A stretch of 64,000 nucleotides of DNA from Rhodobacteraceae bacterium LNNU 3342. GTDB lineage: Bacteria; Pseudomonadota; Alphaproteobacteria; Rhodobacterales; Rhodobacteraceae. The DNA is taken from positions 1 through 64,000 of the forward strand of contig VUAW01000013.1 of assembly GCA_008711135.1 (NCBI GenBank). Direction: 5' to 3'. Below the pieces are notes generated by a model. That model was not told the DNA's origin. It saw only the letters and a program-made list of their open reading frames with translations, and did no database searches. Position 1 is the stretch's first letter. Each line of letters starts with the position of its first letter. Positions 1 to 8,263 of the stretch are shown one piece after another. Both the position numbers and the translations under genes were made by a program.

Positions 1-349
1 CGCCGCAGGCGCTGACGGTGCCCACGTGACACTGCTCCCAGAGTGGCTTTGGGCGGCGGCAACCGCTGCGCGTCAGTTTCCGCAGCATGTGCACTGCCAG
101 CCCCAGCCTTTTTGTAAGACGCGGATCCTCAATTCGCGCCATTCCCGCTTGCGCGATGCACGCGATAGCCCGGTCTTGCAAAAGACCTGATGCTGGATCG
201 GCTTGGAGCGCTCGCTCCGCCGGCCACTGGGGGATGATGAGAGGGTCACAGCGCTGGGGTTGATGGAGCAGCTTAGTACGTGCAGACTCCAGATGAAGGT
301 TGGTATAGACGAACTACCCGCAAAGCCAAGGCGTGTGGCAGCGTGTTCT
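1..349. other. Left-edge stretch with no supportable gene
   Basis: No reading frame here has a convincing ribosome binding site, family motif or Rhodobacteraceae-like codon use. The open frames on the minus strand between 73 and 529 are cysteine/serine/arginine-rich shadows. The stretch ends at the putative promoter of the BCCT transporter. Confidence 0.5.
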
Positions 350-374
350 GGAACCTTCCGGCGACCGTGAGGTT
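350..374 (+). promoter_or_regulatory. EcfG/RpoE2-like promoter upstream of BCCT transporter
   Basis: GGAAC at 350-354, a 16-base spacer, then GGTT at 371-374. This fits the alphaproteobacterial general-stress sigma factor pattern (GGAAC-N16/17-cGTT, or GGAAC-N18/19-TT). It lies about 70 bases upstream of the ATG at 444. Osmolyte transporters are typical members of such regulons, which makes the match plausible. It is a pattern match by eye, and chance matches occur. Confidence 0.45.
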
Positions 375-443
375 CGGTTAAAGGGACCTCGATCACGAAG
401 GGCGTGCCAGTGTACGCATCTAAGGTGGAATACAAGGATCAGG

Positions 444-2105
444 ATGACGGAACAGCATAAAGACCCCGCAGAGACCGAGGAACTGGGGGTCGAGCCGGTT
501 CCGGAACCGGAGGGCGAAACCGAGATCATCGAGACGGATTACGAGATCGGACAGGATAACTGGCAAAAGAGCTATGTTGTCCAATTCGACGTCCACAATC
601 CGGTGTTCGGGGTTGCCGCCGGTCTGATACTCGCGATCACCCTGCTGACGCTGTTTTTCCAGACGCAGAGCGAGCCAGTCTTCACCGGCTTGCGGGACTG
701 GCTGACGGCGCATCTGGACTGGTTCTTCATGCTGGCGGGAAATATCTTCGTCATCCTCTGCCTTGCACTAATCGTGTCGCCGTTGGGCAAGGTTCGTTTG
801 GGCGGGACGGAAGCCACGCCAGACTATGGCTATGTCGGGTGGTTCTCGATGCTCTTTGCCGCGGGCATGGGCATCGGACTGATGTTCTATGGGGTATCGG
901 AGCCACTGGGGCACTTTAATGCGGCGCTTGGCGGTGTCGAAATCGGCGCGGACGGTGTCCGTACGGACTGGGCACCGCTTGGCGGTGCAGAAGGCGATGC
1001 GGAGGCCGCGCGCCGTCTGGGCATGGCGGCCACGATCTACCATTGGGGTCTGCATCCATGGGCGATCTATGCCGTGGTGGCGCTTTCACTGGCGCTTTTT
1101 TCCTACAACAAGGGCCTGCCTCTCACGCTGAGATCAGCTTTCTACCCGATCTTTGGCGAACGGATCTGGGGCTGGCCGGGCCACGTGATCGACATCCTGG
1201 CAATCCTCGCGACGGTCTTCGGCTTGGCGACGTCACTTGGGATTGGGGCGCAGCAGGCGGCTGCCGGGCTTGATTTCCTGTTTAACGTCGGCACCACCAA
1301 CACTGTGCTGATCCTGCTGATCATCGCGATCACCGCAGTCGCGATCTGGTCAATTGCACGGGGCCTTGATGCCGGTGTGAAACTTCTGTCGCAGGTCAAC
1401 ATGGGGCTTGCGCTGGCGCTTCTTGCATTCATCATCATCGTCGGCCCGACCGTCGCGATTGCCACGGGCTTCTTCAAGAACCTGCTGGCTTATGGCGTCC
1501 ACCTCCCGGCGCTCGCGATGCCGTTCGGACGTGAGGATGCCAACTTTGCGCAAGGCTGGACGGCCTTTTACTGGGCTTGGTGGATTTCGTGGTCTCCGTT
1601 CGTGGGCATGTTCATTGCGCGGGTATCCCGCGGTCGGACGGTGCGGGAGTTCCTGATCGCGGTCCTGATCGTGCCCACCGCTCTGTCCATCCTCTGGATG
1701 ACGGCGCTGGGTGGAACGGCGATAACGCAGGTCGTGCAGGAGGGGGCGACGAACCTGCTCGACGCACCGCTCGAGCTGACGCTTTTCGAAATGCTGCGCG
1801 GGCTGCCTTTGACAGCAATTACCTCCTTGGTGGGCATTACCCTGGTCATCGTGTTCTTCATCACCTCGTCAGATTCAGGCAGCCTGGTGATTGACACAAT
1901 CGCGGCGGGCGGAAAGGTCAACGCACCGGTCATCCAGCGCATCTTCTGGGCTACGCTGGAGGGGATTGTCGCGATAGCTCTGCTGCTGGGTGGAGGTCTG
2001 GTGGGGCTGCAAGCGATGGCAGTTTCAACGGGGCTCCCGTTCACGCTGGTCCTGTTGGCTGCTTGCTACGCCGTGGTAAAAGGACTCATGAACGAACCGC
2101 GGTGA
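444..2105 (+). CDS. BCCT family betaine/choline/carnitine transporter
   Basis: Inner-membrane secondary transporter that imports quaternary-ammonium compatible solutes (glycine betaine, choline or carnitine) with Na+ or H+. The protein has about 553 residues and about 12 hydrophobic segments. It carries the family signature near residue 140 (GMGIGLMFYGVSEP), the YHWGLHPW stretch, and the tryptophan-rich TM8 region (WTAFYWAWWISWSPF) followed by RVSRGRTVREF. The acidic N-terminal tail (about 45 residues) is unstructured. An in-frame ATG at 333 exists, but 444 is preferred: AAGGATCAGG precedes it and the extra 37 residues look non-coding. The C-terminus stops just after the last membrane segment, so there is no long regulatory tail as in BetP or BetT. 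The substrate cannot be assigned from sequence. The GGTT promoter box upstream suggests stress induction. Confidence 0.93.
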   Translation: MTEQHKDPAETEELGVEPVPEPEGETEIIETDYEIGQDNWQKSYVVQFDVHNPVFGVAAGLILAITLLTLFFQTQSEPVFTGLRDWLTAHLDWFFMLAGNIFVILCLALIVSPLGKVRLGGTEATPDYGYVGWFSMLFAAGMGIGLMFYGVSEPLGHFNAALGGVEIGADGVRTDWAPLGGAEGDAEAARRLGMAATIYHWGLHPWAIYAVVALSLALFSYNKGLPLTLRSAFYPIFGERIWGWPGHVIDILAILATVFGLATSLGIGAQQAAAGLDFLFNVGTTNTVLILLIIAITAVAIWSIARGLDAGVKLLSQVNMGLALALLAFIIIVGPTVAIATGFFKNLLAYGVHLPALAMPFGREDANFAQGWTAFYWAWWISWSPFVGMFIARVSRGRTVREFLIAVLIVPTALSILWMTALGGTAITQVVQEGATNLLDAPLELTLFEMLRGLPLTAITSLVGITLVIVFFITSSDSGSLVIDTIAAGGKVNAPVIQRIFWATLEGIVAIALLLGGGLVGLQAMAVSTGLPFTLVLLAACYAVVKGLMNEPR

Positions 2106-2119
2106 TGTGAAGCACATCA
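2103..2119 (+). other. Stem-loop overlapping the BCCT stop codon
   Basis: Perfect 7-bp inverted repeat, TGATGTG and CACATCA around an AAG loop, starting at the TGA stop. There is no T-tract, so it is not a clear intrinsic terminator. It may stabilise the 3' end of the mRNA. Confidence 0.35.
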
Positions 2120-2561
2120 TTAGCCCAAGGTGTTCCACGTCAGTCCGATGCGTCTTGATGAAGGGACTGGCCGCGTGCGCGCGGCCTCAGCACAAGCGAC
2201 GGCTGAATTCCGTCCCACAAATAGACAAGCGCCTTACAGCCTTGGTCATCAACTCAACACGTGCCGCCAGACAATGAGCGGTCATGAAGCACAGCGGTTC
2301 TCATTGGTCAGATCCGCACCGGTTGAGATCGGCTGGCCCCATGCTGAAAGGCGACCGGTTCTGGATTCCGTTCGACAACGCTCCGCCGGAGCCTGCTGGA
2401 GTTGAACTGGTTCAAGCCGGCGAGCGCGGAGTAATTGCCCATTTGGAGTACTGGAGTTTCAAACTAGCGCAAAAAGGTACAGTGCCATGTTCATAAGTGC
2501 AGCTAGTGGCGGTCCTCCCGCGGGATAGACTGGAGGCAACTTTCCAAGGCGGGAGTGCGGC
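2120..2561. other. Intergenic stretch, no clear gene
   Basis: About 440 bases between the BCCT transporter and the giant exoprotein. Short frames at 2130-2405 and 2284-2496 lack ribosome binding sites and recognisable motifs. The last bases carry GGGAG seven bases before the ATG at 2562. I see no other supported signal. Confidence 0.4.
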
Positions 2562-5500
2562 ATGACACTCAGTTTCTCAGCCCCCGGATTTTCCGGTTTT
2601 TCCCGCCCATTGTTGCGGAAGGGCTCCATCCGCGGGGATCAGCTTCAGGGCAAATCCCTGCGCTTCCTAGCGGGTGACGGCGCCACTTTCCGGTGGCAGC
2701 ACGAGCTGAAGGCTCTTGGCGCGGCGGCTCACTGGCAGGGTCCCGGCGAAGGCGCGAGCGCTGGGTCCCGGTGGCTCACGGCGCTCGAAACGCAGCTCTC
2801 TCAGCTGAAGGTGCGGCTAGAGGCGCTTCGGGCGCGAACCGGGAGCGGCGGACAGGGGGATAACGGCCTCGGCGGGAGCAATGGCGACGGAGCCGGCGGG
2901 GGCGATACTGTCATCCAGCCGCCGCCGCCTTCGCAGGGGCCGCCTGTGCCCGGCCCCGGCGGTCCCAACCGCGTGCCGGGCCGCGTCATCCAGGGAACCA
3001 ACCGGGCCGACAAGCTTCTGGGCGGAGCTGGCGACGACACCTTCGTGCCGGGCCGGGGGAATGACGATGTCGACGGCGGCGCAGGGTTCAACACGGTCCG
3101 GTTCACTGGCTCGGTGCTCGACTACACGATCGAGCGGCGCGGCCAGAGCGTTGCCCGGGTAGTCGACAAGAGGCCGAACCGCGACGGTGACAACCAGGTC
3201 CGGAGGGTTCAGCAGCTCGCGTTCCACGACCGTACCGTCTATCTCCAGAACGGGGTAAACAATGCTCCGATCGGTCGCCCAAACCAGTTCACCCTGCGCC
3301 ATGACCAGGAGCTTCGTATCCCGGTTGCTCACCTGACAGGAAACGACATCGACTTTGATGGCGACGCACTGACCGTGGACAGCGTGCGCCGCGCGACGCT
3401 TAACGGAGGCGTCGTCATCTATCGCCCCCCGACCCAGATCCAATGGGCGCTGACCGAGCGCAACGAGTTGGAGCATTCCTTCAGTTACCAGGCGAGTGAC
3501 GGGAAGGGTGGCGTCTATACGCAGATAGCAACCGTCACCATCCTCGGCCCGGGCCATAGCGGAACGCCCTCCAGGCAGGCGGCACCGGTAACGGGTCAGC
3601 CGGCGCCCGGAAGGCCGCAGAGCGGCGGCGGAGAGTCGGGTGCCCCAGCCTATAGCCTGTGGACCGATGCTACGGTTCCCGCAGTCGCAAGCGACACCGA
3701 GACGGCGCCGGTGGAGCTTGGCGTGAAGTTCCGCGCCTCCGCCGATGGCGTGGTGGAGGGGGTGCGCTTCTACAAGGGCGCGCAGAATACGGGCACCCAC
3801 ACAGGCAGCCTCTGGACCGCCACAGGTCAGCGCCTTGGCTCGGTCATCTTCACCGGCGAGACGGCGGGCGGCTGGCAGACTGCGACCTTCACCAACCCGA
3901 TCCCGATCACGGCCGGCACCACCTACGTCGCCTCCTACCATGCGCCGATGGGGGGCTATGCCATCAACACGAACTACTTCAGCTCCGGCGTGACCAGCGG
4001 ACCGCTCCAAGCGCTGGCCGACGGCGTGCAGGGCGGCAACGGCGTCTATGCCTACGGACCCGCCGGAAGCTTCCCGACGGGCAGCTGGAACCGATCGAAC
4101 TACTGGGTCGACGTCCTTTTCCGGCCGAACGAGGCGGTACCGAACCGGCCGCCGGTCGCTCAGGATGACGGGGGGTTTGTGATCTCCGCCGGCGGCACGC
4201 TCGCCATTCAGGGCACGCAGCTCCTCGCCAATGACAGCGATCCTGACGGAGATCCGCTGACGATCATCGGCGTCTCAAATGCTCAGGGCGGCATCGCTAC
4301 GCTCGATGCGGCAACGGGTACCGTGACCTTCACTGCCGCGCCATCTTACACAGGGCCCGCGAGCTTCCGCTACAAGATCGCGGACGGCCAGGGGAACGAG
4401 GCGAGCGCGAACGTCTCGCTCAACGTGCAGGATCCGGGCGCGACCTACAGCCTGTGGAATCCTTCCGCCGTTCCGGCGGTCGCGAATGCCTCTGATAGTG
4501 ATGCCGTCGAGGTCGGTGTACGGTTCCGCGCCTCCACTGACGGCGTTGTGGAGGGCGTGCGCTTCTACAAGGGCGCGCAGAACACCGGAACCCACACCGG
4601 GAGCCTGTGGACCGCCACAGGTCAGCGCCTGGGCTCGGTCATCTTCACCAACGAGACGGCGAGCGGCTGGCAGACCGCGACCTTCACCAACCCGATCCCG
4701 ATCACCGCCGGCACAACCTACATCGCCTCCTACCATGCGCCGGTGGGGCGCTATTCTTTCAGTCAAAACTATTTCGGCTCTGCCGTGGTCAATGGTCCGC
4801 TTGAGGCGACAAGCGGAAGCAACGGCGTCTTTGCCTACGGCCCGGCCGGAAGCTTCCCGACCGGCAGCTGGAACAGCACGAATTATTGGGTGGATGTCGT
4901 CTTTCGTCCGAATGCGGCAGCGCCCAATCGCCCACCTGTCGCCACGGACGACAGCGCCCGCACCGCGGAGAACGCCCCGGTCACCATCAACGTCCTCGCC
5001 AATGACAGTGATCCAGATGGCGACACGCTCAGCATCACAGGTGTTGACCTGACGGGAACCCTGGGCACCGCCACCATCAACGCCAATGGTACGGTGGTCT
5101 ACGACCCGGGCGAGGCCTTCACCTACCTCAACAGCGGCGAGACGGCGACCGACCGCTTCAGCTACACCGTCAGCGACGGTCGCGGCGGCACCGCCACCGC
5201 GACAGTCACCGTCATGATCGACGGCGCCGACAGTGCCAACCGTAATCCTGTCGCCGGTCCGGACAGCGCCAGAACCGACGAGAACACGCCGATCTCCATC
5301 AATGTGCTGGCAAACGACAGCGACCCGGACGGCGACAACCTGACCGTTACAAGCGTTGACATCACTGACACGCTCGGCACCGTCACCATCAATCCCAACA
5401 ACACGATTTCCTACGATCCGACCCGCGCCTTTCAGTACCTCCGTGCCGGAGAGACCGCGACGGACAGGTTCAACTACACGATCAGCGACGGCCAGGGCGG

Positions 5501-7829
5501 CACCGCTTCAGCGATGGTCACGGTGACGATCGACGGGCGCGATGATGCCTTCAACCGCATCGCCGAGGAGAATGCCCGACCGGGGAATCCGCAGAGCGAG
5601 TGGGGCATCAATGGTCACGGCGACTCAAGCATCGAGGGTTTCGCCACGGACATGAGCGTGAATGTCGGCGAACGGGTTGGCTTCAAGATCAACACGGAGG
5701 CCAGCGCCTATCGCCTCGACATCTACCGGTTCGGCTACTACGGCGGTATGGGCGCACGGAAGGTGGCGACGGTCCGTCCCTCGGTGAACAACCAGCGGCA
5801 GCCCGCGCCCCTCACCGACCCGGCGACCGGCCTCGTCGACGCCGGAAATTGGGCAGAGTCCGCATCCTGGGAGGTTCCGGATGACGCGACCTCCGGCGTG
5901 TACTTTGCCAAGCTGGTCCGGGAGGACGGGGTAGGCGGCAGCAACCACATCTACTTCGTGGTGCGCGATGACAGCCGCCCGTCTGACGTGGTCTTCCAAA
6001 CGGCCGATACCACGTGGCAGGCCTATAACACCTGGGGCGGCAGCAATCTTTATTCGGGTAACGCGCCAGCAGGGCGGGCCTACAAGCTGAGCTACAATCG
6101 CCCCTTCGGCTATGCCGGGCACAGCGTCAACAGACCGGTTCTGGACGCGGAATATCCCATGATCCGCTGGCTCGAAGCGAACGGCTACGACATCAACTAC
6201 ATTTCTGGTATCGATACCGATCGCTTCGGCTCAAACCTTTCCAACCACAAGCTGTTCCTGTCGGTCGGCCACGATGAATACTGGACGGGCCAGCAACGGG
6301 CGAACGTTGAGGCCGCCCGGGATGCAGGGCTGAACCTCGCCTTCTTCAGCGGCAACGAGGTCTACTGGAAGACGCGTTGGGAAAACAGCATCGACGGATC
6401 GAACCAGCCCTATCGGACGCTTGTCTCCTACAAGGAGACTTGGGCGAATTCGAAGATCGACCCGGACCCGGCTTGGACGGGAACCTGGCGGGATCCGCGC
6501 TTCAGCCCGCCAAGCGACGGGGGGCGGCCCGAGAATGAGCTTACCGGAACGATCTTCACGGTGGACTCGTACCGTTTGGATACGATGACCGTGTCGGCTG
6601 AGGACGGGAAGATGCGGCTCTGGCGCGACACGAGCATCGCGAACCTCGCGCCCGGGCAGACGGCCACGCTTACGCCCAACGTGCTTGGATACGAGTGGAA
6701 CGAGGATCTCGACAACGGCTTCCGCCCGCCGGGGGCCATCAACTACTCGAGCACGACCCTGGACGTCGCGCAGTACGTGAGCAATTATGGAAACACCGTG
6801 GGTCCCGGCAGGGCAACGCACCAGTTGACCGCATACCGCGCCCCTAACGGCGGTGGGATCGTGTTTGGCGCCGGTACCACCCGCTGGTCTTGGGGTCTCG
6901 ACGATAACCACATCAACGAGCCTTCGACGCCGGACCCCCGAATGCAGCAGGCGACCGTCAACCTGTTTGCCGACATGGGCGTTCAGCCGACAACGCTGAA
7001 GCCGGGCCTGAAGCGGGCGACGCAATCAACAGACCAGACCGCGCCGCAGTCCAGCATCGCGTCGCCGGGGACGGGCATGACGATACGCGCAGGCGATACC
7101 GTCACCATTTCCGGCACCGCGACCGACGTCGGAGGCCGGGTCGGCGGGGTGGAGGTCTCTACCGACGGTGGAACCACTTGGCGGAAAGCAAGCGGCCGCG
7201 ACTCCTGGAGCTACACCTGGCAGCCGGAGGCCGCCGGCACCTTCACGATCAAGAGCCGCGCGACGGACGACAGCCTCAACACCGAGACCCCCGGTTCCGG
7301 AAAGGTTATAACGGTAGGGGAAAGTCCCGGCCCTTGGAGCATCTGGAACGCCTCGGCGACCCCCAGCGTCGTCACCGTCGACGACCCCAATGGCGTGGAA
7401 CTAGGCGTCAAGTTCAAGCCCGGCCGGGATGGCTACATCCAGGGCATCCGCTTCTACAAGGGGCCGATGAACACCGGCATACACACCGGCAGCCTGTGGA
7501 GCGCCACCGGAGAGCAACTTGCGACCGTCAGGTTCACGAACGAGACCGCGAGGGGATGGCAGCAAGCCAACTTCTCGAGCCCGGTTCCGGTTCAGGCGGG
7601 TACCACCTACGTCGCCTCCTATTACGCGCCCCGGGGCTACTACTCGGCAAGTCCCGGCTTCTTCGCCTCGGCGGGCGCCGGCAACGCCCACATCCGCGCG
7701 CTGTCGAGCCCGGAGTCGGGTGGCAACGGCGTCTACGCCTACGGCAACTCGTCGCGCTTCCCGTCATCCTCGTACGGCTCGACCAACTACTGGGTGGATG
7801 CCGTGTTCACAGACACGCTGGCTGCATAG
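2562..7829 (+). CDS. Giant secreted mosaic protein: RTX-like, cadherin-like, DUF4082 x3, N,N-dimethylformamidase-beta-like
   Basis: Predicted type I secretion substrate of 1755 residues with no Sec signal. Order by approximate residue: Gly/Pro-rich linker (90-140); RTX-like Ca2+-binding GGAGDD/GRGNDD motifs (145-177); cadherin/VCBS-like repeat (233-328); DUF4082 (364-524); cadherin-like (528-624); DUF4082 (628-785); two cadherin-like repeats with NDSDPDGD Ca2+ sites (788-993); a domain like the large subunit of N,N-dimethylformamidase (about 1000-1477); an Ig-like domain (1490-1586); and a third DUF4082 (1591-1752). In the amidase-like domain, AYNTWGG, VGHDEYW and GNEVYW are candidates for the Tyr/Tyr/Glu iron ligands known in dimethylformamidase. 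The exporter and adaptor genes follow on the same strand. The enzymatic substrate is unknown; a surface glycan or adhesion role is equally possible. Confidence 0.85.
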   Translation: MTLSFSAPGFSGFSRPLLRKGSIRGDQLQGKSLRFLAGDGATFRWQHELKALGAAAHWQGPGEGASAGSRWLTALETQLSQLKVRLEALRARTGSGGQGDNGLGGSNGDGAGGGDTVIQPPPPSQGPPVPGPGGPNRVPGRVIQGTNRADKLLGGAGDDTFVPGRGNDDVDGGAGFNTVRFTGSVLDYTIERRGQSVARVVDKRPNRDGDNQVRRVQQLAFHDRTVYLQNGVNNAPIGRPNQFTLRHDQELRIPVAHLTGNDIDFDGDALTVDSVRRATLNGGVVIYRPPTQIQWALTERNELEHSFSYQASDGKGGVYTQIATVTILGPGHSGTPSRQAAPVTGQPAPGRPQSGGGESGAPAYSLWTDATVPAVASDTETAPVELGVKFRASADGVVEGVRFYKGAQNTGTHTGSLWTATGQRLGSVIFTGETAGGWQTATFTNPIPITAGTTYVASYHAPMGGYAINTNYFSSGVTSGPLQALADGVQGGNGVYAYGPAGSFPTGSWNRSNYWVDVLFRPNEAVPNRPPVAQDDGGFVISAGGTLAIQGTQLLANDSDPDGDPLTIIGVSNAQGGIATLDAATGTVTFTAAPSYTGPASFRYKIADGQGNEASANVSLNVQDPGATYSLWNPSAVPAVANASDSDAVEVGVRFRASTDGVVEGVRFYKGAQNTGTHTGSLWTATGQRLGSVIFTNETASGWQTATFTNPIPITAGTTYIASYHAPVGRYSFSQNYFGSAVVNGPLEATSGSNGVFAYGPAGSFPTGSWNSTNYWVDVVFRPNAAAPNRPPVATDDSARTAENAPVTINVLANDSDPDGDTLSITGVDLTGTLGTATINANGTVVYDPGEAFTYLNSGETATDRFSYTVSDGRGGTATATVTVMIDGADSANRNPVAGPDSARTDENTPISINVLANDSDPDGDNLTVTSVDITDTLGTVTINPNNTISYDPTRAFQYLRAGETATDRFNYTISDGQGGTASAMVTVTIDGRDDAFNRIAEENARPGNPQSEWGINGHGDSSIEGFATDMSVNVGERVGFKINTEASAYRLDIYRFGYYGGMGARKVATVRPSVNNQRQPAPLTDPATGLVDAGNWAESASWEVPDDATSGVYFAKLVREDGVGGSNHIYFVVRDDSRPSDVVFQTADTTWQAYNTWGGSNLYSGNAPAGRAYKLSYNRPFGYAGHSVNRPVLDAEYPMIRWLEANGYDINYISGIDTDRFGSNLSNHKLFLSVGHDEYWTGQQRANVEAARDAGLNLAFFSGNEVYWKTRWENSIDGSNQPYRTLVSYKETWANSKIDPDPAWTGTWRDPRFSPPSDGGRPENELTGTIFTVDSYRLDTMTVSAEDGKMRLWRDTSIANLAPGQTATLTPNVLGYEWNEDLDNGFRPPGAINYSSTTLDVAQYVSNYGNTVGPGRATHQLTAYRAPNGGGIVFGAGTTRWSWGLDDNHINEPSTPDPRMQQATVNLFADMGVQPTTLKPGLKRATQSTDQTAPQSSIASPGTGMTIRAGDTVTISGTATDVGGRVGGVEVSTDGGTTWRKASGRDSWSYTWQPEAAGTFTIKSRATDDSLNTETPGSGKVITVGESPGPWSIWNASATPSVVTVDDPNGVELGVKFKPGRDGYIQGIRFYKGPMNTGIHTGSLWSATGEQLATVRFTNETARGWQQANFSSPVPVQAGTTYVASYYAPRGYYSASPGFFASAGAGNAHIRALSSPESGGNGVYAYGNSSRFPSSSYGSTNYWVDAVFTDTLAA
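3729..3947 (+). repeat. Long intragenic repeat, copy 1 (DUF4082 core)
   Basis: This 219-base stretch is nearly the same, without indels, as 4524-4742, at a constant offset of 795 bases (265 codons). Both encode the core of a DUF4082 domain (VRFYKGAQNTGTHTGSLW). The DNA-level similarity is much higher than that to the third DUF4082 copy at 7333-7815. Confidence 0.85.
4524..4742 (+). repeat. Long intragenic repeat, copy 2 (DUF4082 core)
   Basis: Partner of 3729-3947 in the same gene. Long identical runs cover the KGAQNTGTHTGSLW and QRLGSVIF regions, which points to recent duplication or gene conversion of a DUF4082/cadherin module. Confidence 0.85.
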
Positions 7830-7963
7830 CCTTGGCGACCCAAGACGAAGGCAAGGGAGAGATTGATGTGACCTAAATGCCGAAGAACGTCGACAGCAAG
7901 AGCATCAGCAGTCGGCCCCGCCTGCGACCACAACAGACCAGCTTTGAAGCGAACAGGAACATC

Positions 7964-8257
7964 ATGTCCGAGGAAGTATTTGTAGACGGCCTGAGCGAGA
8001 TCACGGTGACCGGCAGCACCGTCCGCATGGACCTCGTTACCATGTCGATCACCGAGCGGAAGGCCGATGGAGAGCCGAAGCTGGTCTTCAAGCAGCGGAT
8101 CATCATGCCGATCGACTCGTTCATGAACGCGCTTGATCTGATGGACAACGTGGGCAGGGAACTGGTTCAGAGCGGTGCCGTCAAACGCATCCCTGAGAAA
8201 GGCACCGCGTCAGTGAACGGCAGTTCCGGTCGCGCGCCCTCTCCGAACTTCGAGTAG
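7964..8257 (+). CDS. Small unknown protein between exoprotein and exporter
   Basis: About 97 residues from the ATG at 7964, which has AGGAAC before it. An in-frame ATG at 7877 would add 29 Ser/Arg-rich residues and is less likely. The chain has alternating beta strands (EITVTGSTVRMDLVTMSI), then KQRIIMPIDSFMNALDLMDNVGRELVQSG, then a disordered tail. The strand-strand-helix pattern is reminiscent of DUF3467-type small proteins, but I do not recognise the family with confidence. It ends six bases before the exporter ATG, so it is almost certainly co-translated with the secretion genes. It may be a secretion accessory factor or chaperone for the giant substrate; that is inference. Confidence 0.7.
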   Translation: MSEEVFVDGLSEITVTGSTVRMDLVTMSITERKADGEPKLVFKQRIIMPIDSFMNALDLMDNVGRELVQSGAVKRIPEKGTASVNGSSGRAPSPNFE

Positions 8258-8263
8258 CCGTCG

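Noticed and set aside
2817-4010. Open frame of 397 codons on the minus strand within the giant gene
   Set aside because: Shadow of repeated DUF4082/cadherin coding sequence; a second shadow occurs in the same place of the next repeat.
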